64,000 nucleotides of DNA from Gammaproteobacteria bacterium (lineage in GTDB: Bacteria; Pseudomonadota; Gammaproteobacteria; Xanthomonadales; Wenzhouxiangellaceae), in NCBI GenBank assembly GCA_021772975.1, contig JAJFKY010000016.1, positions 62,001-126,000 on the forward strand, read 5' to 3'. The notes under the pieces are model-generated. The model did not search any database, had not been told where the DNA came from, and was given only the letters and a program-made list of their open reading frames with translations. The translations under genes and the position numbers were made by a program. Positions 46,492 through 56,369 of this stretch are shown here, piece after piece. How positions within the stretch are numbered: position 1 is the stretch's first letter; each line of letters begins with the position of its first letter.

Positions 46492-49400
46492 GTGATGAAT
46501 GTAACCAGCGACAGCAGGGCGATGACGGCAGGGCGTGTCATTACATTAGCGGGCGGCGAAGCCTTGCAGCGCTTCCAGGCCGAGCGCCTGGAAAGACATA
46601 TCCAGGCGGCCTGTGGTCAGGCTATCACGGGTATCAGTGCTGATCTGATCTACGCTGTGCAACTGCGTGCAGAACAAGCACTGCAAGCGTCCCGTTTAAC
46701 CGCACTGGCGAGTCTGCTGGGCGCGCAAAGCAACAGTTCTGAGTCCTTTTCCGGCCAGCAGTCCATGCTGATAGCGATGCCACGTGCCGGCACCATTTCA
46801 CCCTGGTCGAGCAAAGCCACCGATATTGTCTGGCGCTGTGGTTTTGCCGAGCTCAACCGGGTCGAGTTGTGTATCGCCTATCGGTTGCCGGAAACCCTGC
46901 CGGTAAGCGCCAGAGCCTGTCTGTATGATCCGATGCTGCAGCAGCTGGTCGATGATGTGCAGGCTATCCCGAAGCTGTTTGCCCCCCAGCAACAGCGTGA
47001 CCTGCAGCGTTTCAGCGGCGATCTGAAACAGGCCCTGAGACGCGCCAATGATGAGCTCTCGCTGGCCTTGTCGGCGGACGAGCTGGCCTATCTGGAAGCT
47101 GGCTATGAGCAGCTGGGAAGGGCGCCGAGTGATGCTGAGTTGATGATGTTTGCACAGGCTAACTCTGAACATTGCCGGCATAAAATATTTAATGCTGAGT
47201 GGCATATTGATGACGAGGCCCAGCCGCTCAGTCTGTTTGACATGATCCGCAACACCCACGCCCTGCATTCCGAGGGTGTGTTAAGCGCCTATCATGATAA
47301 TGCCGCGGTGGTGTCCGGCGCCGTCAGCCAGATGCTGCAGGTGACCAACCGGCAGACCGTTTACCATCAGGTCGAAGCGACCTCCAATTTTCAGATCAAG
47401 GTTGAGACGCACAATCACCCCACCGCGATCTCGCCCTTTCCCGGCGCGGCCACCGGTTCCGGTGGTGAAATCCGGGATGAGGCTGCTACCGGACGTGGGG
47501 CAATGCCGAAGGCTGGACTGACCGGTTTCAGCGTATCCGAACTGCAACTTCCGGAATATCCGCGCCCCTGGGAGACCGGTCTGGATACCCCCGCCAGGAT
47601 GGCCAGCGCTTTACAGATCATGCTGCAGGGCCCGATCGGTGCGGCTGCTTTCAACAATGAATTCGGGCGTCCCGCGCTGGGCGGCTATTTCCGTACTTTC
47701 ACGCAGCGCAATGAGGTTCACGGTGAGGATCATGCTGATCAGCACTGGTGGGGTTATCACAAGCCCATCATGATCGCCGGGGGGCTGGGGCATATCCGTT
47801 CAGAGCAGGTTGATAAGTTGCCCTTGCCCGCGGGCGCCAGCGTCATTGTGCTGGGTGGGCCGGCGATGTTAATCGGTCTGGGGGGCGGGGCGGCCTCTTC
47901 GGTACACAGCGGCGCCAGTGACGCTGGTTTTGATTATGCCTCAGTCCAGCGTGGCAACCCGGAGATGCAGCGTCGCTGTCAGGAAGTGATTAACCGCTGC
48001 TGGGCATTGGGCGGGGACAATCCGATTCTGGCTATTCATGATGTCGGGGCCGGTGGGTTGAGCAATGCCATTCCGGAACTGTTGCATGACTGCGGTCGTG
48101 GCGGGGAAATTGATTTGCGCTCGGTGCCCTGCGCGGACCCGGCACTATCGCCGATGGAAATCTGGTGCAATGAAGCGCAGGAACGCTATGTGATCGGCAT
48201 TGCCGCCGAGTCGGTAGCGCAGTTTGCCGGTATTTGTGAACGTGAACGCTGCCCGTATGCAGTGGTGGGCAAGGCCACCGAAGCTTTACAACTGGTGGTT
48301 AACGACAGCGCCACTGACAGCGCTGTGATTGATATGCCGATGCCGATGCTATTGGGCAAACTGCCGGCCATGCAGCGCCGGATTGCAGGCCTTGCGCCGG
48401 CGCAGCAGAATAGCCGGCCAGTTGAAAGTACTGAGCTGGACGGAATGGATTTGCGCGAATCCCTGCAGCGGGTGCTGCGCCTGCCGTGCGTGGCCAGTAA
48501 GCAGTTTTTGATCACTATTGGTGATCGCAGTGTGGGTGGTCTGTCGTGCCGCGATCAGATGGTCGGTCCCTGGCAGGTGCCGGTGGCTGATCATGCCGTG
48601 ATGCTGGATGACTTCAGCGGTTATACCGGTCAGGCGATGAGCATGGGCGAGCGCAGCCCGTTGGCCATTCGTGACGCGGCGGCATCCGCACGTATGGCAG
48701 TGGCGGAGGCGGTTACCAATCTGGCAGGTGCGCCGCTGGGTGAATTAAAGCAGATCAAGTTATCCGCCAACTGGATGGCCGCGGCCGGTCAGTCTGGTCA
48801 GGATGCCGCGTTGTATGCCGCGGTGCAGTCCGTGGGTATGGAGTTATGTCCGGCCCTGGGGCTGGCGATTCCGGTGGGCAAGGACTCGCTTTCCATGCAT
48901 GCCCACTGGCCGGCCGCGGCTGATACTCAGTCTGAACATCGTATGCAGGCGCCGTTATCGCTGATCGTGACTGCGTTTGCACCGGTCCACGATGCGCGCC
49001 TGGCCGTCACGCCGCAACTGGTGCGGAATCCGGATACCCAGCTGGTGCTGATCGATCTGGCTAATGGCCAGCAGCGGCTGGGCGTTTCTGCGCTGGCGCA
49101 GGTGTGGTCAGTGGATGGCGGGCAAGTGCCTGATGTCGAGCAGCCGGAACGCTTGCGCGACGGATTCAATATCTTACAGCGGGCGATCAGCGAAGGCCGT
49201 TTGCTGGCCTGCCATGACCGCAGTGACGGCGGGTTGCTCACCAGTATTCTGGAAATGGCCTTTGCCGGGCATGCCGGCGTGTGCATCAATATTCCGCCAG
49301 CCGCGGCTGCGCTGGCCTGGCTGTTCAACGAAGAGCTGGGTGTGGTGGTGCAGGTCAACAGCGTCCAGCAGCAGTGGCTGTCGCAGCAGTTTGCCGCTGC

Positions 49401-50436
49401 CGGCATGCCGGACTGTATACAGGTGATTGGTCAGCCACGCAGTGATGGTCAGTTGCTGCTGGAGCAGCACGGGCAACCGCTGTTGCAGGAGCCCGTCTGG
49501 GCATTACAGCAGATCTGGTCGGAAACCAGTTATGTGTTGCAGCGTCTGCGCGACAATCCTGACTGTGCGGCAGAGGAATATCAGCGCCTGGAGCAGTGGC
49601 GAGATGCAGGCCTCAAGCCCCGCCTGACGTTCACCCCGGCCAGCGCACCCATGCTCAATACCGGTGCCGCGCCGCGGATCGCGATTCTGCGTGAGCAGGG
49701 AGTCAACAGCCAGGTCGAAATGGCGGCGGCGTTTATGCAGGCCGGCTTTGTGGCCACGGATGTGCATATGAGCGATCTGGAGCGGAACCCGGACGGCCTG
49801 AGTGAGTTTCAGGGACTGGTCGCCTGTGGCGGCTTTTCCTATGGAGATGTGCTGGGCGCCGGGCGTGGCTGGGCACGCTCGATTCTGTTCAACCCGGCAC
49901 TGCGGGATGCATTTGCGGGCTTCTTTGCCGATACCGGCCGCTTCGCGCTGGGCGTCTGCAATGGCTGTCAGATGCTCTCGGAACTGCGCGAGCTGATCCC
50001 CGGGACAGAGCATTGGCCGGTCTTCAGTCACAATCGCTCGGGCCAGTATGAAAGCCGTTTGAGCCTGGTTGAGGTGGTTGAATCACCGTCCCTGCTATTG
50101 ACCGGCATGGCGGGCTCACGCATCCCTATCGCAACTGCCCACGGCGAGGGCCGGGCCTGCTTCAGCGATGCCGGGCAGCAGCAGGCGGCCCGGGTGGCGC
50201 TGCGCTATATTGAAAGCGACGGCGAACACGCCGAGCTTTACCCGGCCAATCCGAATGGCTCGCCGCAGGGTATTTGCGGTCTCAGTAACAGCGACGGCAG
50301 GATAACGATTACCATGCCGCATCCGGAACGGCTGCTGCGAGCAGTGAATTTTTCCTGGTCACCGCCGGAATGGGGCACGGTGTCACCGTGGATGCAAATG
50401 TTTCATAATGCACGTTATTGGTGTGCGCAGAACTAA
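46492..50436 (+). CDS. purL: Phosphoribosylformylglycinamidine synthase, single-chain
   Basis: This 1314-aa enzyme of purine synthesis converts FGAR to FGAM with glutamine and ATP. It has an N-terminal PurS-like domain, two AIR-synthase-type halves ([23 protein letters not shown] region, [14 protein letters not shown]) and a C-terminal glutaminase with the nucleophile in GVCNGCQ and the His/Glu in PHPER. Length is near E. coli PurL (1295 aa). GTG 46492 and ATG 46495 are both possible starts. TATAAT at 46452-46457 may be its -10. No clear PurR operator was seen. Confidence 0.96.
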   Translation: MMNVTSDSRAMTAGRVITLAGGEALQRFQAERLERHIQAACGQAITGISADLIYAVQLRAEQALQASRLTALASLLGAQSNSSESFSGQQSMLIAMPRAGTISPWSSKATDIVWRCGFAELNRVELCIAYRLPETLPVSARACLYDPMLQQLVDDVQAIPKLFAPQQQRDLQRFSGDLKQALRRANDELSLALSADELAYLEAGYEQLGRAPSDAELMMFAQANSEHCRHKIFNAEWHIDDEAQPLSLFDMIRNTHALHSEGVLSAYHDNAAVVSGAVSQMLQVTNRQTVYHQVEATSNFQIKVETHNHPTAISPFPGAATGSGGEIRDEAATGRGAMPKAGLTGFSVSELQLPEYPRPWETGLDTPARMASALQIMLQGPIGAAAFNNEFGRPALGGYFRTFTQRNEVHGEDHADQHWWGYHKPIMIAGGLGHIRSEQVDKLPLPAGASVIVLGGPAMLIGLGGGAASSVHSGASDAGFDYASVQRGNPEMQRRCQEVINRCWALGGDNPILAIHDVGAGGLSNAIPELLHDCGRGGEIDLRSVPCADPALSPMEIWCNEAQERYVIGIAAESVAQFAGICERERCPYAVVGKATEALQLVVNDSATDSAVIDMPMPMLLGKLPAMQRRIAGLAPAQQNSRPVESTELDGMDLRESLQRVLRLPCVASKQFLITIGDRSVGGLSCRDQMVGPWQVPVADHAVMLDDFSGYTGQAMSMGERSPLAIRDAAASARMAVAEAVTNLAGAPLGELKQIKLSANWMAAAGQSGQDAALYAAVQSVGMELCPALGLAIPVGKDSLSMHAHWPAAADTQSEHRMQAPLSLIVTAFAPVHDARLAVTPQLVRNPDTQLVLIDLANGQQRLGVSALAQVWSVDGGQVPDVEQPERLRDGFNILQRAISEGRLLACHDRSDGGLLTSILEMAFAGHAGVCINIPPAAAALAWLFNEELGVVVQVNSVQQQWLSQQFAAAGMPDCIQVIGQPRSDGQLLLEQHGQPLLQEPVWALQQIWSETSYVLQRLRDNPDCAAEEYQRLEQWRDAGLKPRLTFTPASAPMLNTGAAPRIAILREQGVNSQVEMAAAFMQAGFVATDVHMSDLERNPDGLSEFQGLVACGGFSYGDVLGAGRGWARSILFNPALRDAFAGFFADTGRFALGVCNGCQMLSELRELIPGTEHWPVFSHNRSGQYESRLSLVEVVESPSLLLTGMAGSRIPIATAHGEGRACFSDAGQQQAARVALRYIESDGEHAELYPANPNGSPQGICGLSNSDGRITITMPHPERLLRAVNFSWSPPEWGTVSPWMQMFHNARYWCAQN

Positions 50437-50451
50437 GCTGAATACAGGTAT

Positions 50452-51120
50452 ATGACGGATAACCAGCATAAACAGGCAGATACAGACCCGGACAACAACG
50501 GCGGTGACGCTCGCAGCAAAGGCAATGGTCAGGTCAAAGAGCTCTTCATACTGGCGGCCTTATGGTTGCCGCTGGGCTTTTTTCTGTGGTTTTATTTCGG
50601 TTCACTGCTGGTCCGACCGACCGCCTGGTTATCCGGCTGGTTATTATCGGTGGCGTTGCCGAATGCCATTGAAGGCATTAATCAGGTGCGTTTCAACTTT
50701 GAAATCGAAACCCTGATACCCCACGAGCGGCTGGTGCAGGGGCGCGTGGCGCTGTTGACGTTTGATGTTAACCCGATGATCTACGCTTACGGCGTGCCGT
50801 TGTTTTTTGGTCTGGTGATGGCGACGCCGCCGTTAACAGCGCTGCAGCGGGCGGTACAGATATTGATAGGTTATGCGGTGCTGGTGCTGGTCCAGGTATG
50901 GGGCGTATTCTGGGAGGTGCTGAAAGATCTGGCTTTGAACTTTGGGGCATTGGGCGCGCAGGCGATTGCCGAAACCGGCCTGTCACCCACGCTGATTGCG
51001 TTGTGCTACCAGTTGGGTTATCTGATTTTCCCCGCGGTGGTGCCGCTGGTGATCTGGATTTTATTGAACCGGTCATTTTTACAGACCATCGCGATGCCGG
51101 ATCTGACCCGACGCGGTTAG
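50452..51120 (+). CDS. Membrane protein resembling the exosortase-H-associated family
   Basis: This 222-aa protein has a hydrophilic start (about 27 residues) and four or more helices. The arrangement LWLPLGFFLWFYFGSLLVRP in helix 1, FDVNPMIYAYGVPLFFGLVMA, VQVWGVFWEVLKDL and ALCYQLGYLIFPAVVPLVIW, LLNRSFL recalls proteins that accompany exosortase H, a membrane enzyme that processes proteins with a C-terminal sorting signal. No exosortase gene is in the window. The gene lies 15 bp after purL and 78 bp before gspE. The family assignment is from memory of its pattern and is moderate. Confidence 0.5.
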   Translation: MTDNQHKQADTDPDNNGGDARSKGNGQVKELFILAALWLPLGFFLWFYFGSLLVRPTAWLSGWLLSVALPNAIEGINQVRFNFEIETLIPHERLVQGRVALLTFDVNPMIYAYGVPLFFGLVMATPPLTALQRAVQILIGYAVLVLVQVWGVFWEVLKDLALNFGALGAQAIAETGLSPTLIALCYQLGYLIFPAVVPLVIWILLNRSFLQTIAMPDLTRRG

Positions 51121-51161
51121 CCTCAGCCAGCGTTGCGGGTGAACTAACCGGCTAGCGCATT

Positions 51162-51191
51162 TTCAGACAGTGCAGGGATTAAATCTATAAT
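51162..51191 (+). promoter_or_regulatory. Possible promoter of the type II secretion operon
   Basis: TTCAGA (51162-51167), an 18-bp spacer and a perfect TATAAT (51186-51191) lie directly before gspE. The -10 ends only 7 bases before ATG 51199, so a transcript from here would be leaderless, or translation would begin further downstream. Confidence 0.5.
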
Positions 51192-51198
51192 AGCAGTC

Positions 51199-53010
51199 AT
51201 GACAGAAGCGACCACTGAAAGCACCACTGGAACAGTAGCTGACGAGCAGCCGCTGGACACCGGTGAGTCTACCAATATTGAGGTAATGGCTGACGCCGGA
51301 GCAGGCGCTGCGCATGCCGGGTTATCGGTATCCGGAGAGCAGGCGCTGTGTGAAGACCTGCTGCAGCATCAGCGTCTGCGCGAAACCGACCTGCACAAAG
51401 CGCAGCAATACCAGAGCCAGCATGGCGGACAGCTGATCACGCTGCTGGTGCGGCTGGGACTGGTGTCGGAGCGCGATGTTGCTGAAGCGCAGGCACGCAT
51501 GCTGAATTTGCCGTTGTTGTCGAGCAAGGAATACCCCGAAGACGCGCCGGCTATTGAAAGTGTTTCAATGCGTTATATGAAACACAGTCAGGTGGTGCCG
51601 GTGAAGCTGACGGAGTCGGAGTTGCATGTCGCCATGGCCAACCCGCAGGATGAGTTTGCGCTGAAGTCGCTGTCGATGGCCACCGGACTGCAGATTGTGC
51701 CGAGTGTCGGTGTGGCTTCGGAAATAGATGATGTGATCGAACGCTACTTTGGCGGCGGCAAATCACAGATGGATCAGTTACGTGATTCGCTGGGCAGCGA
51801 AGGCGTGGACGATGACGATGTCGAACATCTGCGTGATCTGGCCTCGGAAGCCCCGGTCATCCGGCTGGTTAACCTGATTATGCAGCGCGCGGTCGAATCG
51901 CGGGCCTCGGATATTCACATTGAGCCCTTCGAAAACCGTTTGAAGGTGCGTTACCGGGTTGACGGGGTCCTGCAGGAAGTCGAATCTCCACCGGCCAGTT
52001 CGACCGCGGCGGTGATCAGCCGCATAAAAATCATGGCCAAGCTGAACATTGCCGAGCGCCGTCTGCCGCAGGACGGGCGCATTATGCACCGGGTGCAGGG
52101 TAAGGAGCTGGATTTGCGTGTCTCCACCGTGCCCACCTCACACGGTGAAAGCGTGGTGATGCGTATTCTCGACCGGGAAAGCGTGGTGCTGGATTTCGCC
52201 AGTCTGGGCTTTGATGAAACAACCCAGACACGGTTTGAAAAAGTACTCGCCATGCCGCACGGCATCGTGCTGGTGACCGGGCCGACCGGGTCAGGTAAAA
52301 CCACCACTTTATATACTGCGCTGTCACTGCTCAATACCAGTGAGCGCAAGATTATTACCGTTGAGGACCCGGTCGAATATCAGATCGAAGGCATCAACCA
52401 GATTCAGGCCAAGTCTTCTATCGGATTGAATTTTGCCAGCGCCCTGCGTGCGATCGTGCGGCAGGATCCGGATGTGATCATGATTGGCGAAATGCGTGAT
52501 CTGGAAACCGCCAAAATTGCCATCCAGTCGGCATTAACCGGGCATCTGGTGTTATCTACCATTCATACTAATTCAGCCGCCGGGGGCATTACCCGGATGC
52601 TTGATATGGGGGTGGAAGATTATCTGCTGACCTCCACCGTCAACGGCATTCTGGCCCAGCGGCTGGTGCGTCGCCTGGATAAGAGTATCCGTGAACCTTA
52701 CCAGGCGATGCCGGAGCTGATTGCTGAGATCGGGCTGGATAAAATTACCGATGACAAGCAGGTAACCCTGTATCATCCCGGCAGCAGCGAAGATTGCCCG
52801 ACCGGATTCAAGGGACGGGTCAGCATCATGGAGTTGCTGGAAGTGACCGAGCCGGTGCGGCGTCTGGTGATGAAGCACGCGGATGAGGCTGATATCAATC
52901 GACAGGCCATCAGTGAAGGCATGCGCACCATGTATGACGATGGCCTGCTGAAATGCCTGCAGGGCGATACCACTATCGAAGAAGTGCTGCGGGTATCTCA
53001 GGACGCTTAG
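51199..53010 (+). CDS. gspE: Type II secretion ATPase GspE
   Basis: This 603-aa cytoplasmic ATPase powers pseudopilus assembly. Residues 1-45 are a Thr/Glu-rich head, then a GspE N-domain binds GspL. The ATPase core has Walker A GPTGSGKTTT near residue 361, the Asp box IVRQDPDVIMIGEMRD and the His box TGHLVLSTIHTN. The zinc-binding four-Cys module found in many GspE proteins is missing; only one Cys remains there (SSEDCPTGFKGR). The operon order E-F-G-H-I-J-K-L-M-N-D is that of Xanthomonas xps. ATG 51199 lacks a ribosome binding site. Confidence 0.93.
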   Translation: MTEATTESTTGTVADEQPLDTGESTNIEVMADAGAGAAHAGLSVSGEQALCEDLLQHQRLRETDLHKAQQYQSQHGGQLITLLVRLGLVSERDVAEAQARMLNLPLLSSKEYPEDAPAIESVSMRYMKHSQVVPVKLTESELHVAMANPQDEFALKSLSMATGLQIVPSVGVASEIDDVIERYFGGGKSQMDQLRDSLGSEGVDDDDVEHLRDLASEAPVIRLVNLIMQRAVESRASDIHIEPFENRLKVRYRVDGVLQEVESPPASSTAAVISRIKIMAKLNIAERRLPQDGRIMHRVQGKELDLRVSTVPTSHGESVVMRILDRESVVLDFASLGFDETTQTRFEKVLAMPHGIVLVTGPTGSGKTTTLYTALSLLNTSERKIITVEDPVEYQIEGINQIQAKSSIGLNFASALRAIVRQDPDVIMIGEMRDLETAKIAIQSALTGHLVLSTIHTNSAAGGITRMLDMGVEDYLLTSTVNGILAQRLVRRLDKSIREPYQAMPELIAEIGLDKITDDKQVTLYHPGSSEDCPTGFKGRVSIMELLEVTEPVRRLVMKHADEADINRQAISEGMRTMYDDGLLKCLQGDTTIEEVLRVSQDA

Positions 53011-53014
53011 CCGA

Positions 53015-54226
53015 ATGGCCCTGTATCAATATAAGGCGGTAGCGCCTAGCGGTGAGACCGTTCGTGGTGAAATGGAAGCGGCCAGTGCCGATGACGTGGC
53101 GCGCTCGCTGCAGGAAGCGGGCAATATCCCTCTGCACGCAGCGCTGGCGGATGGCGGCGGCTTAAACCTGCGCCGGTTAATCAATTCATCCTCCAAGCCC
53201 AACCAACGGGAAGTGGGCCAGTTTACCCAGCAAATGGCGATTCTGCTGCAGGCCGGCTTGCCGCTGGATCGTTCGCTGCAGGTGCTGATTGATCTGTCTG
53301 ACAGTGACCGCACCCATCGCATGGCGGAAAAAATTCGTGATCATGTGCGTGAGGGCGGCACCTTGTCGGATGCACTGGAAGCTCAGCATGGGGTGTTCAG
53401 CCGCCTGTATATCAACATGGTCCGGGCTGGCGAGCTGGGCGGTACCCTGGAAGAAACCCTGGCACGTCTATCAGACTACCTGGAGCGCTCCAAGGATCTG
53501 CGTGACAGCATTGGTTCGGCGATGGTGTATCCGATTATGTTGACCATTCTGGCGGCGGCCTCGCTGATTCTGCTGCTGACCTATGTGATACCGCAATTTA
53601 CCCCCATCTTCGAAGATATGGGGGCGGAGTTGCCGACACTGACCAAAATAGTGCTGGGACTGGGCTCCGCGTTGCAGAATTACTGGTGGCTGATGGCGTT
53701 GACGGTGTTCGGCATCGTTATGTATTTTCGCGGACAGTTCGCCAATCCGGATTCGCGCCTGGTGTGGGATCGGCGGATTATTAAAATGCGCTGGATTGGC
53801 GATCTGGTCGCGAAAATTGAAACCGCGCGCCTGGCGCGGACTACCGGCACACTGTTGATCAATGGCGTACCCTTATTGGGAGCCTTATCGATTGCCCGTA
53901 ACGTGGTCGGTAATACGGTGATGCAGCAAGTCGTTGCGGAGTCCGCCAAGCAGGTAAAAACAGGTCACAGTCTGGCCCGGACTCTGGCTCAGGGTGAGTA
54001 CTTTCCACGTCTGGCGCTGCAAATGGTCAGTGTGGGGGAGGAGACCGGGCAATTGGATCAAATGCTGCTGAAAGTAGCCGATACGTTTGACCGTGAAGTG
54101 AGAACTACCATCGACCGGCTGATGTCCCTGTTTGTACCGGTGATGACGCTGGTGCTGGCAGTCATGATCGGGTTGATTGTAATGTCGGTGCTGTTGGCAA
54201 TTCTGGGAATTAATGAACTGGTATAG
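53015..54226 (+). CDS. gspF: Type II secretion platform protein GspF
   Basis: This 403-aa inner-membrane protein has two T2SSF domains. Conserved segments are FTQQMAILLQAGLPLDRSLQ and the matching LARTTGTLLINGVPLLGAL, each followed by helices. It forms the assembly platform with GspL and GspM and is acted on by GspE. It starts 4 bp after gspE. Confidence 0.95.
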   Translation: MALYQYKAVAPSGETVRGEMEAASADDVARSLQEAGNIPLHAALADGGGLNLRRLINSSSKPNQREVGQFTQQMAILLQAGLPLDRSLQVLIDLSDSDRTHRMAEKIRDHVREGGTLSDALEAQHGVFSRLYINMVRAGELGGTLEETLARLSDYLERSKDLRDSIGSAMVYPIMLTILAAASLILLLTYVIPQFTPIFEDMGAELPTLTKIVLGLGSALQNYWWLMALTVFGIVMYFRGQFANPDSRLVWDRRIIKMRWIGDLVAKIETARLARTTGTLLINGVPLLGALSIARNVVGNTVMQQVVAESAKQVKTGHSLARTLAQGEYFPRLALQMVSVGEETGQLDQMLLKVADTFDREVRTTIDRLMSLFVPVMTLVLAVMIGLIVMSVLLAILGINELV

Positions 54227-54235
54227 GTAAAAATT

Positions 54236-54676
54236 ATGAAGATGACGCAACAATATCTAGCACTGCGTCCACGTCAGCTTGGCGGGGCGGGTTTCAGTCT
54301 GATCGAACTGCTGGTGGTACTGGTCATACTGGGGTTGATCGCTGGTCTGGTGGTGCCCAATATCATCGGCCGCACCGAAGTGGCCAAGGCCAAAGCCGCC
54401 AAGGCGGCAGTGGTGTCGCTGTCCGGCGCCATTGATGGTTATTACCTGGATGTCGGCCAGCCGCCCGATGATCTGCAGGACCTGGTGAACGAACCCAACA
54501 ATGCCCCCAACTGGCGCGGCCCGTATGCCAAAAAGAGCCTGATAACCGACCCCTGGGGCAATGAATACGAGTACCGTTATCCCGGCGAGCATGGTGAATA
54601 TGACATTATTTCTTATGGTGCTGATCGCTCGCCTGGCGGGGATGGCAAAAATGCTGATATCAACAGCTGGGATTAG
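54236..54676 (+). CDS. gspG: Major pseudopilin GspG
   Basis: This 146-aa protein has a prepilin peptidase site at GGAG/FSLIELL with the conserved Glu5, a hydrophobic N-helix, and a C-terminal domain with the GspG pattern NWRGPYAKKSLITDPWGNEY and YGADRSPGGDGKNADI, which binds calcium in known structures. It is the main subunit of the pseudopilus. It lies 9 bp after gspF. Confidence 0.95.
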   Translation: MKMTQQYLALRPRQLGGAGFSLIELLVVLVILGLIAGLVVPNIIGRTEVAKAKAAKAAVVSLSGAIDGYYLDVGQPPDDLQDLVNEPNNAPNWRGPYAKKSLITDPWGNEYEYRYPGEHGEYDIISYGADRSPGGDGKNADINSWD

Positions 54677-54719
54677 TCCCGCCTGAGCGCCACAGCCTGC
54701 GCACTTAAGCCCGATCATC

Positions 54720-55193
54720 ATGCTTACTTTTATTCACCGGTCCAGTCAGCGCCCCCAGCGGGGTTTCAGCCTCATTGAGGTGATGGTGGTGGTCACGCTG
54801 ATCGGGCTGATGCTGGGCATGGTGGCCTTTTCGCTGGGGCGTGGCGTCAGCAGTGCCGAGATTCGCAATTCCAGCAAAAAAGTGGCCGCCAACCTGCGTT
54901 ATACCCGCAGTCTGGCCATGCGCAGCCGGGCTCAGCAGTCCTTTGTGGTTGATCTGGAAGCGCGTACCTGGCAGGCCGGCAACCGGCCACCCGAAGCTTT
55001 CCCGAAAGAAGTGGACATTACGATCGATACCGCACGCAGCGAGCTGACTGGCGAAAATGCAGCCGGGATCAGGTTCTTCCCCGATGGTTCTTCCACCGGT
55101 GGCCGGGTGACGCTGACCGCCGACCAGCGCGAATGGCAGGTCGGGGTAGAATGGCTGACCGGTGAAATTACCCGTGCGGAGTTGCTGGAATGA
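54720..55193 (+). CDS. gspH: Minor pseudopilin GspH
   Basis: This 157-aa protein has the prepilin site RG/FSLIEVMVVVTLIGL and a GspH-type C-terminal domain (VAANLRYTRSLAMRS, IRFFPDGSSTGGRV). It joins the pseudopilus shaft to the tip. It overlaps gspI by 4 bp. Confidence 0.92.
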   Translation: MLTFIHRSSQRPQRGFSLIEVMVVVTLIGLMLGMVAFSLGRGVSSAEIRNSSKKVAANLRYTRSLAMRSRAQQSFVVDLEARTWQAGNRPPEAFPKEVDITIDTARSELTGENAAGIRFFPDGSSTGGRVTLTADQREWQVGVEWLTGEITRAELLE

Positions 55194-55651
55194 CAATGCC
55201 CGCTGGTTATCCGCAGCGCCCGGGCAGGCTTTCCGGCCGCCAGCAGGGCTTTACTCTGCTGGAAATTCTGGCGGCGTTTTTAGTTTTTACGCTGTCATTT
55301 GCGGTGGTGATGCAGGTGGTGAGTTCCAGTCTGCGCAATACCCGTTTATCCAACAACTTAACCCAGGCGGCCTTGCTGGCCCAGTCCAAACTCGATCTGC
55401 TCGGTATTGACGCACCGGTAGAGGAAGGTTCTGATTCCGGTGAATTCGATGAGAAATACAGCTGGGAGATGCAGATCGGTCTGTATGATCCGGCGGAGGG
55501 CCGGGCCTTGAATGATGAGCTTATTCCGGTCGATCTGTATCAGGTAGATCTGACGGTCTATTGGCAGCAGGCGCAGGAACAGCAGTCCACCGTTTTTACC
55601 ACCCTGTATGCCCAGGACCGAAACTTCCAGAGCCGCGCCTTCGATGGATAG
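55190..55651 (+). CDS. gspI: Minor pseudopilin GspI
   Basis: This 153-aa protein has the prepilin site QQG/FTLLEILAAFLVFTLSF, then the GspI features ALLAQSKLDLLG and YSWEMQI. It is the tip core with J and K. ATG 55190 overlaps gspH, and its end overlaps the start of gspJ. Confidence 0.9.
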   Translation: MTMPAGYPQRPGRLSGRQQGFTLLEILAAFLVFTLSFAVVMQVVSSSLRNTRLSNNLTQAALLAQSKLDLLGIDAPVEEGSDSGEFDEKYSWEMQIGLYDPAEGRALNDELIPVDLYQVDLTVYWQQAQEQQSTVFTTLYAQDRNFQSRAFDG

Positions 55652-56369
55652 AGTCAGCGGCATCCGGGCGGTTCGCAACGCAGGCTTCACTTTGATTGAA
55701 GTATTACTGGCGATCACGCTGCTGGGGATTATCATGAGTCTGGCCTACGCCGGCCTGCGTTCGGTAATCCGGGCCACCGACAGTGCCGATAACCTGATTC
55801 AACAGCAGACGCATCTGCGCAGCACCCAGCAGTTTTTGCATCGCCAACTGGCTCGTTCTCTGCCATTGAACTATCTGGTTGATGACAACGATCAGTTTTA
55901 TGTCTTTGAAGGTGAACGCGACCGGATGCAGTTTGTAGCGCCCATGCCGGGTTATCTCGGCGCGGGCGGGCCACAGGTGCAGGAACTCACTCTGGAACGT
56001 ACCAATGAAGGCTATGACCTGATGTTTCGGCATGTGCCGTTACTGGCCTATGCGGATGGGGTGTTGCGTGACAGCAAACCGTTCACGCTGCTGCGTGGTC
56101 TGGAGGATGGTGAATTTCAATATAAAAGTCTGGACCGTGAAGGTCAGTTGTCTGATTGGGAAAACGAATGGGAAGCACCGGAGGAAATTCCGGTTGCGAT
56201 CATGCTGGATTTGCAATTCGATGAGGAAGCCCTGGTCAGCTGGCCACTGCTGACGGTGAGTATGCGTATCGATGGCACGGCCGGCCGCCTGCGCCGCAGC
56301 CGGCGCGATGCGGAGCCGGCCGGAGAACTGGGCCGTGCTTTCAGTGATGATGCCGACGCGGTGGAATGA
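55644..56369 (+). CDS. gspJ: Minor pseudopilin GspJ
   Basis: This protein of about 241 aa has the prepilin site NAG/FTLIEVLLAITLLGII and a GspJ domain (QQFLHRQLARSLPL, LQFDEEALVSWPLLTVSMRI). ATG 55644 lies inside the gspI stop region, the natural coupled start; the frame is open 12 codons further upstream within gspI. It overlaps gspK by 4 bp. Confidence 0.9.
   Translation: MDRVSGIRAVRNAGFTLIEVLLAITLLGIIMSLAYAGLRSVIRATDSADNLIQQQTHLRSTQQFLHRQLARSLPLNYLVDDNDQFYVFEGERDRMQFVAPMPGYLGAGGPQVQELTLERTNEGYDLMFRHVPLLAYADGVLRDSKPFTLLRGLEDGEFQYKSLDREGQLSDWENEWEAPEEIPVAIMLDLQFDEEALVSWPLLTVSMRIDGTAGRLRRSRRDAEPAGELGRAFSDDADAVE

Noticed and set aside
46305-46541. A 78-aa Cys-rich minus-strand frame with a signal-like N-terminus before purL
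   Set aside because: It overlaps the purL start antisense, has no ribosome binding site, and its composition looks random after the hydrophobic stretch.
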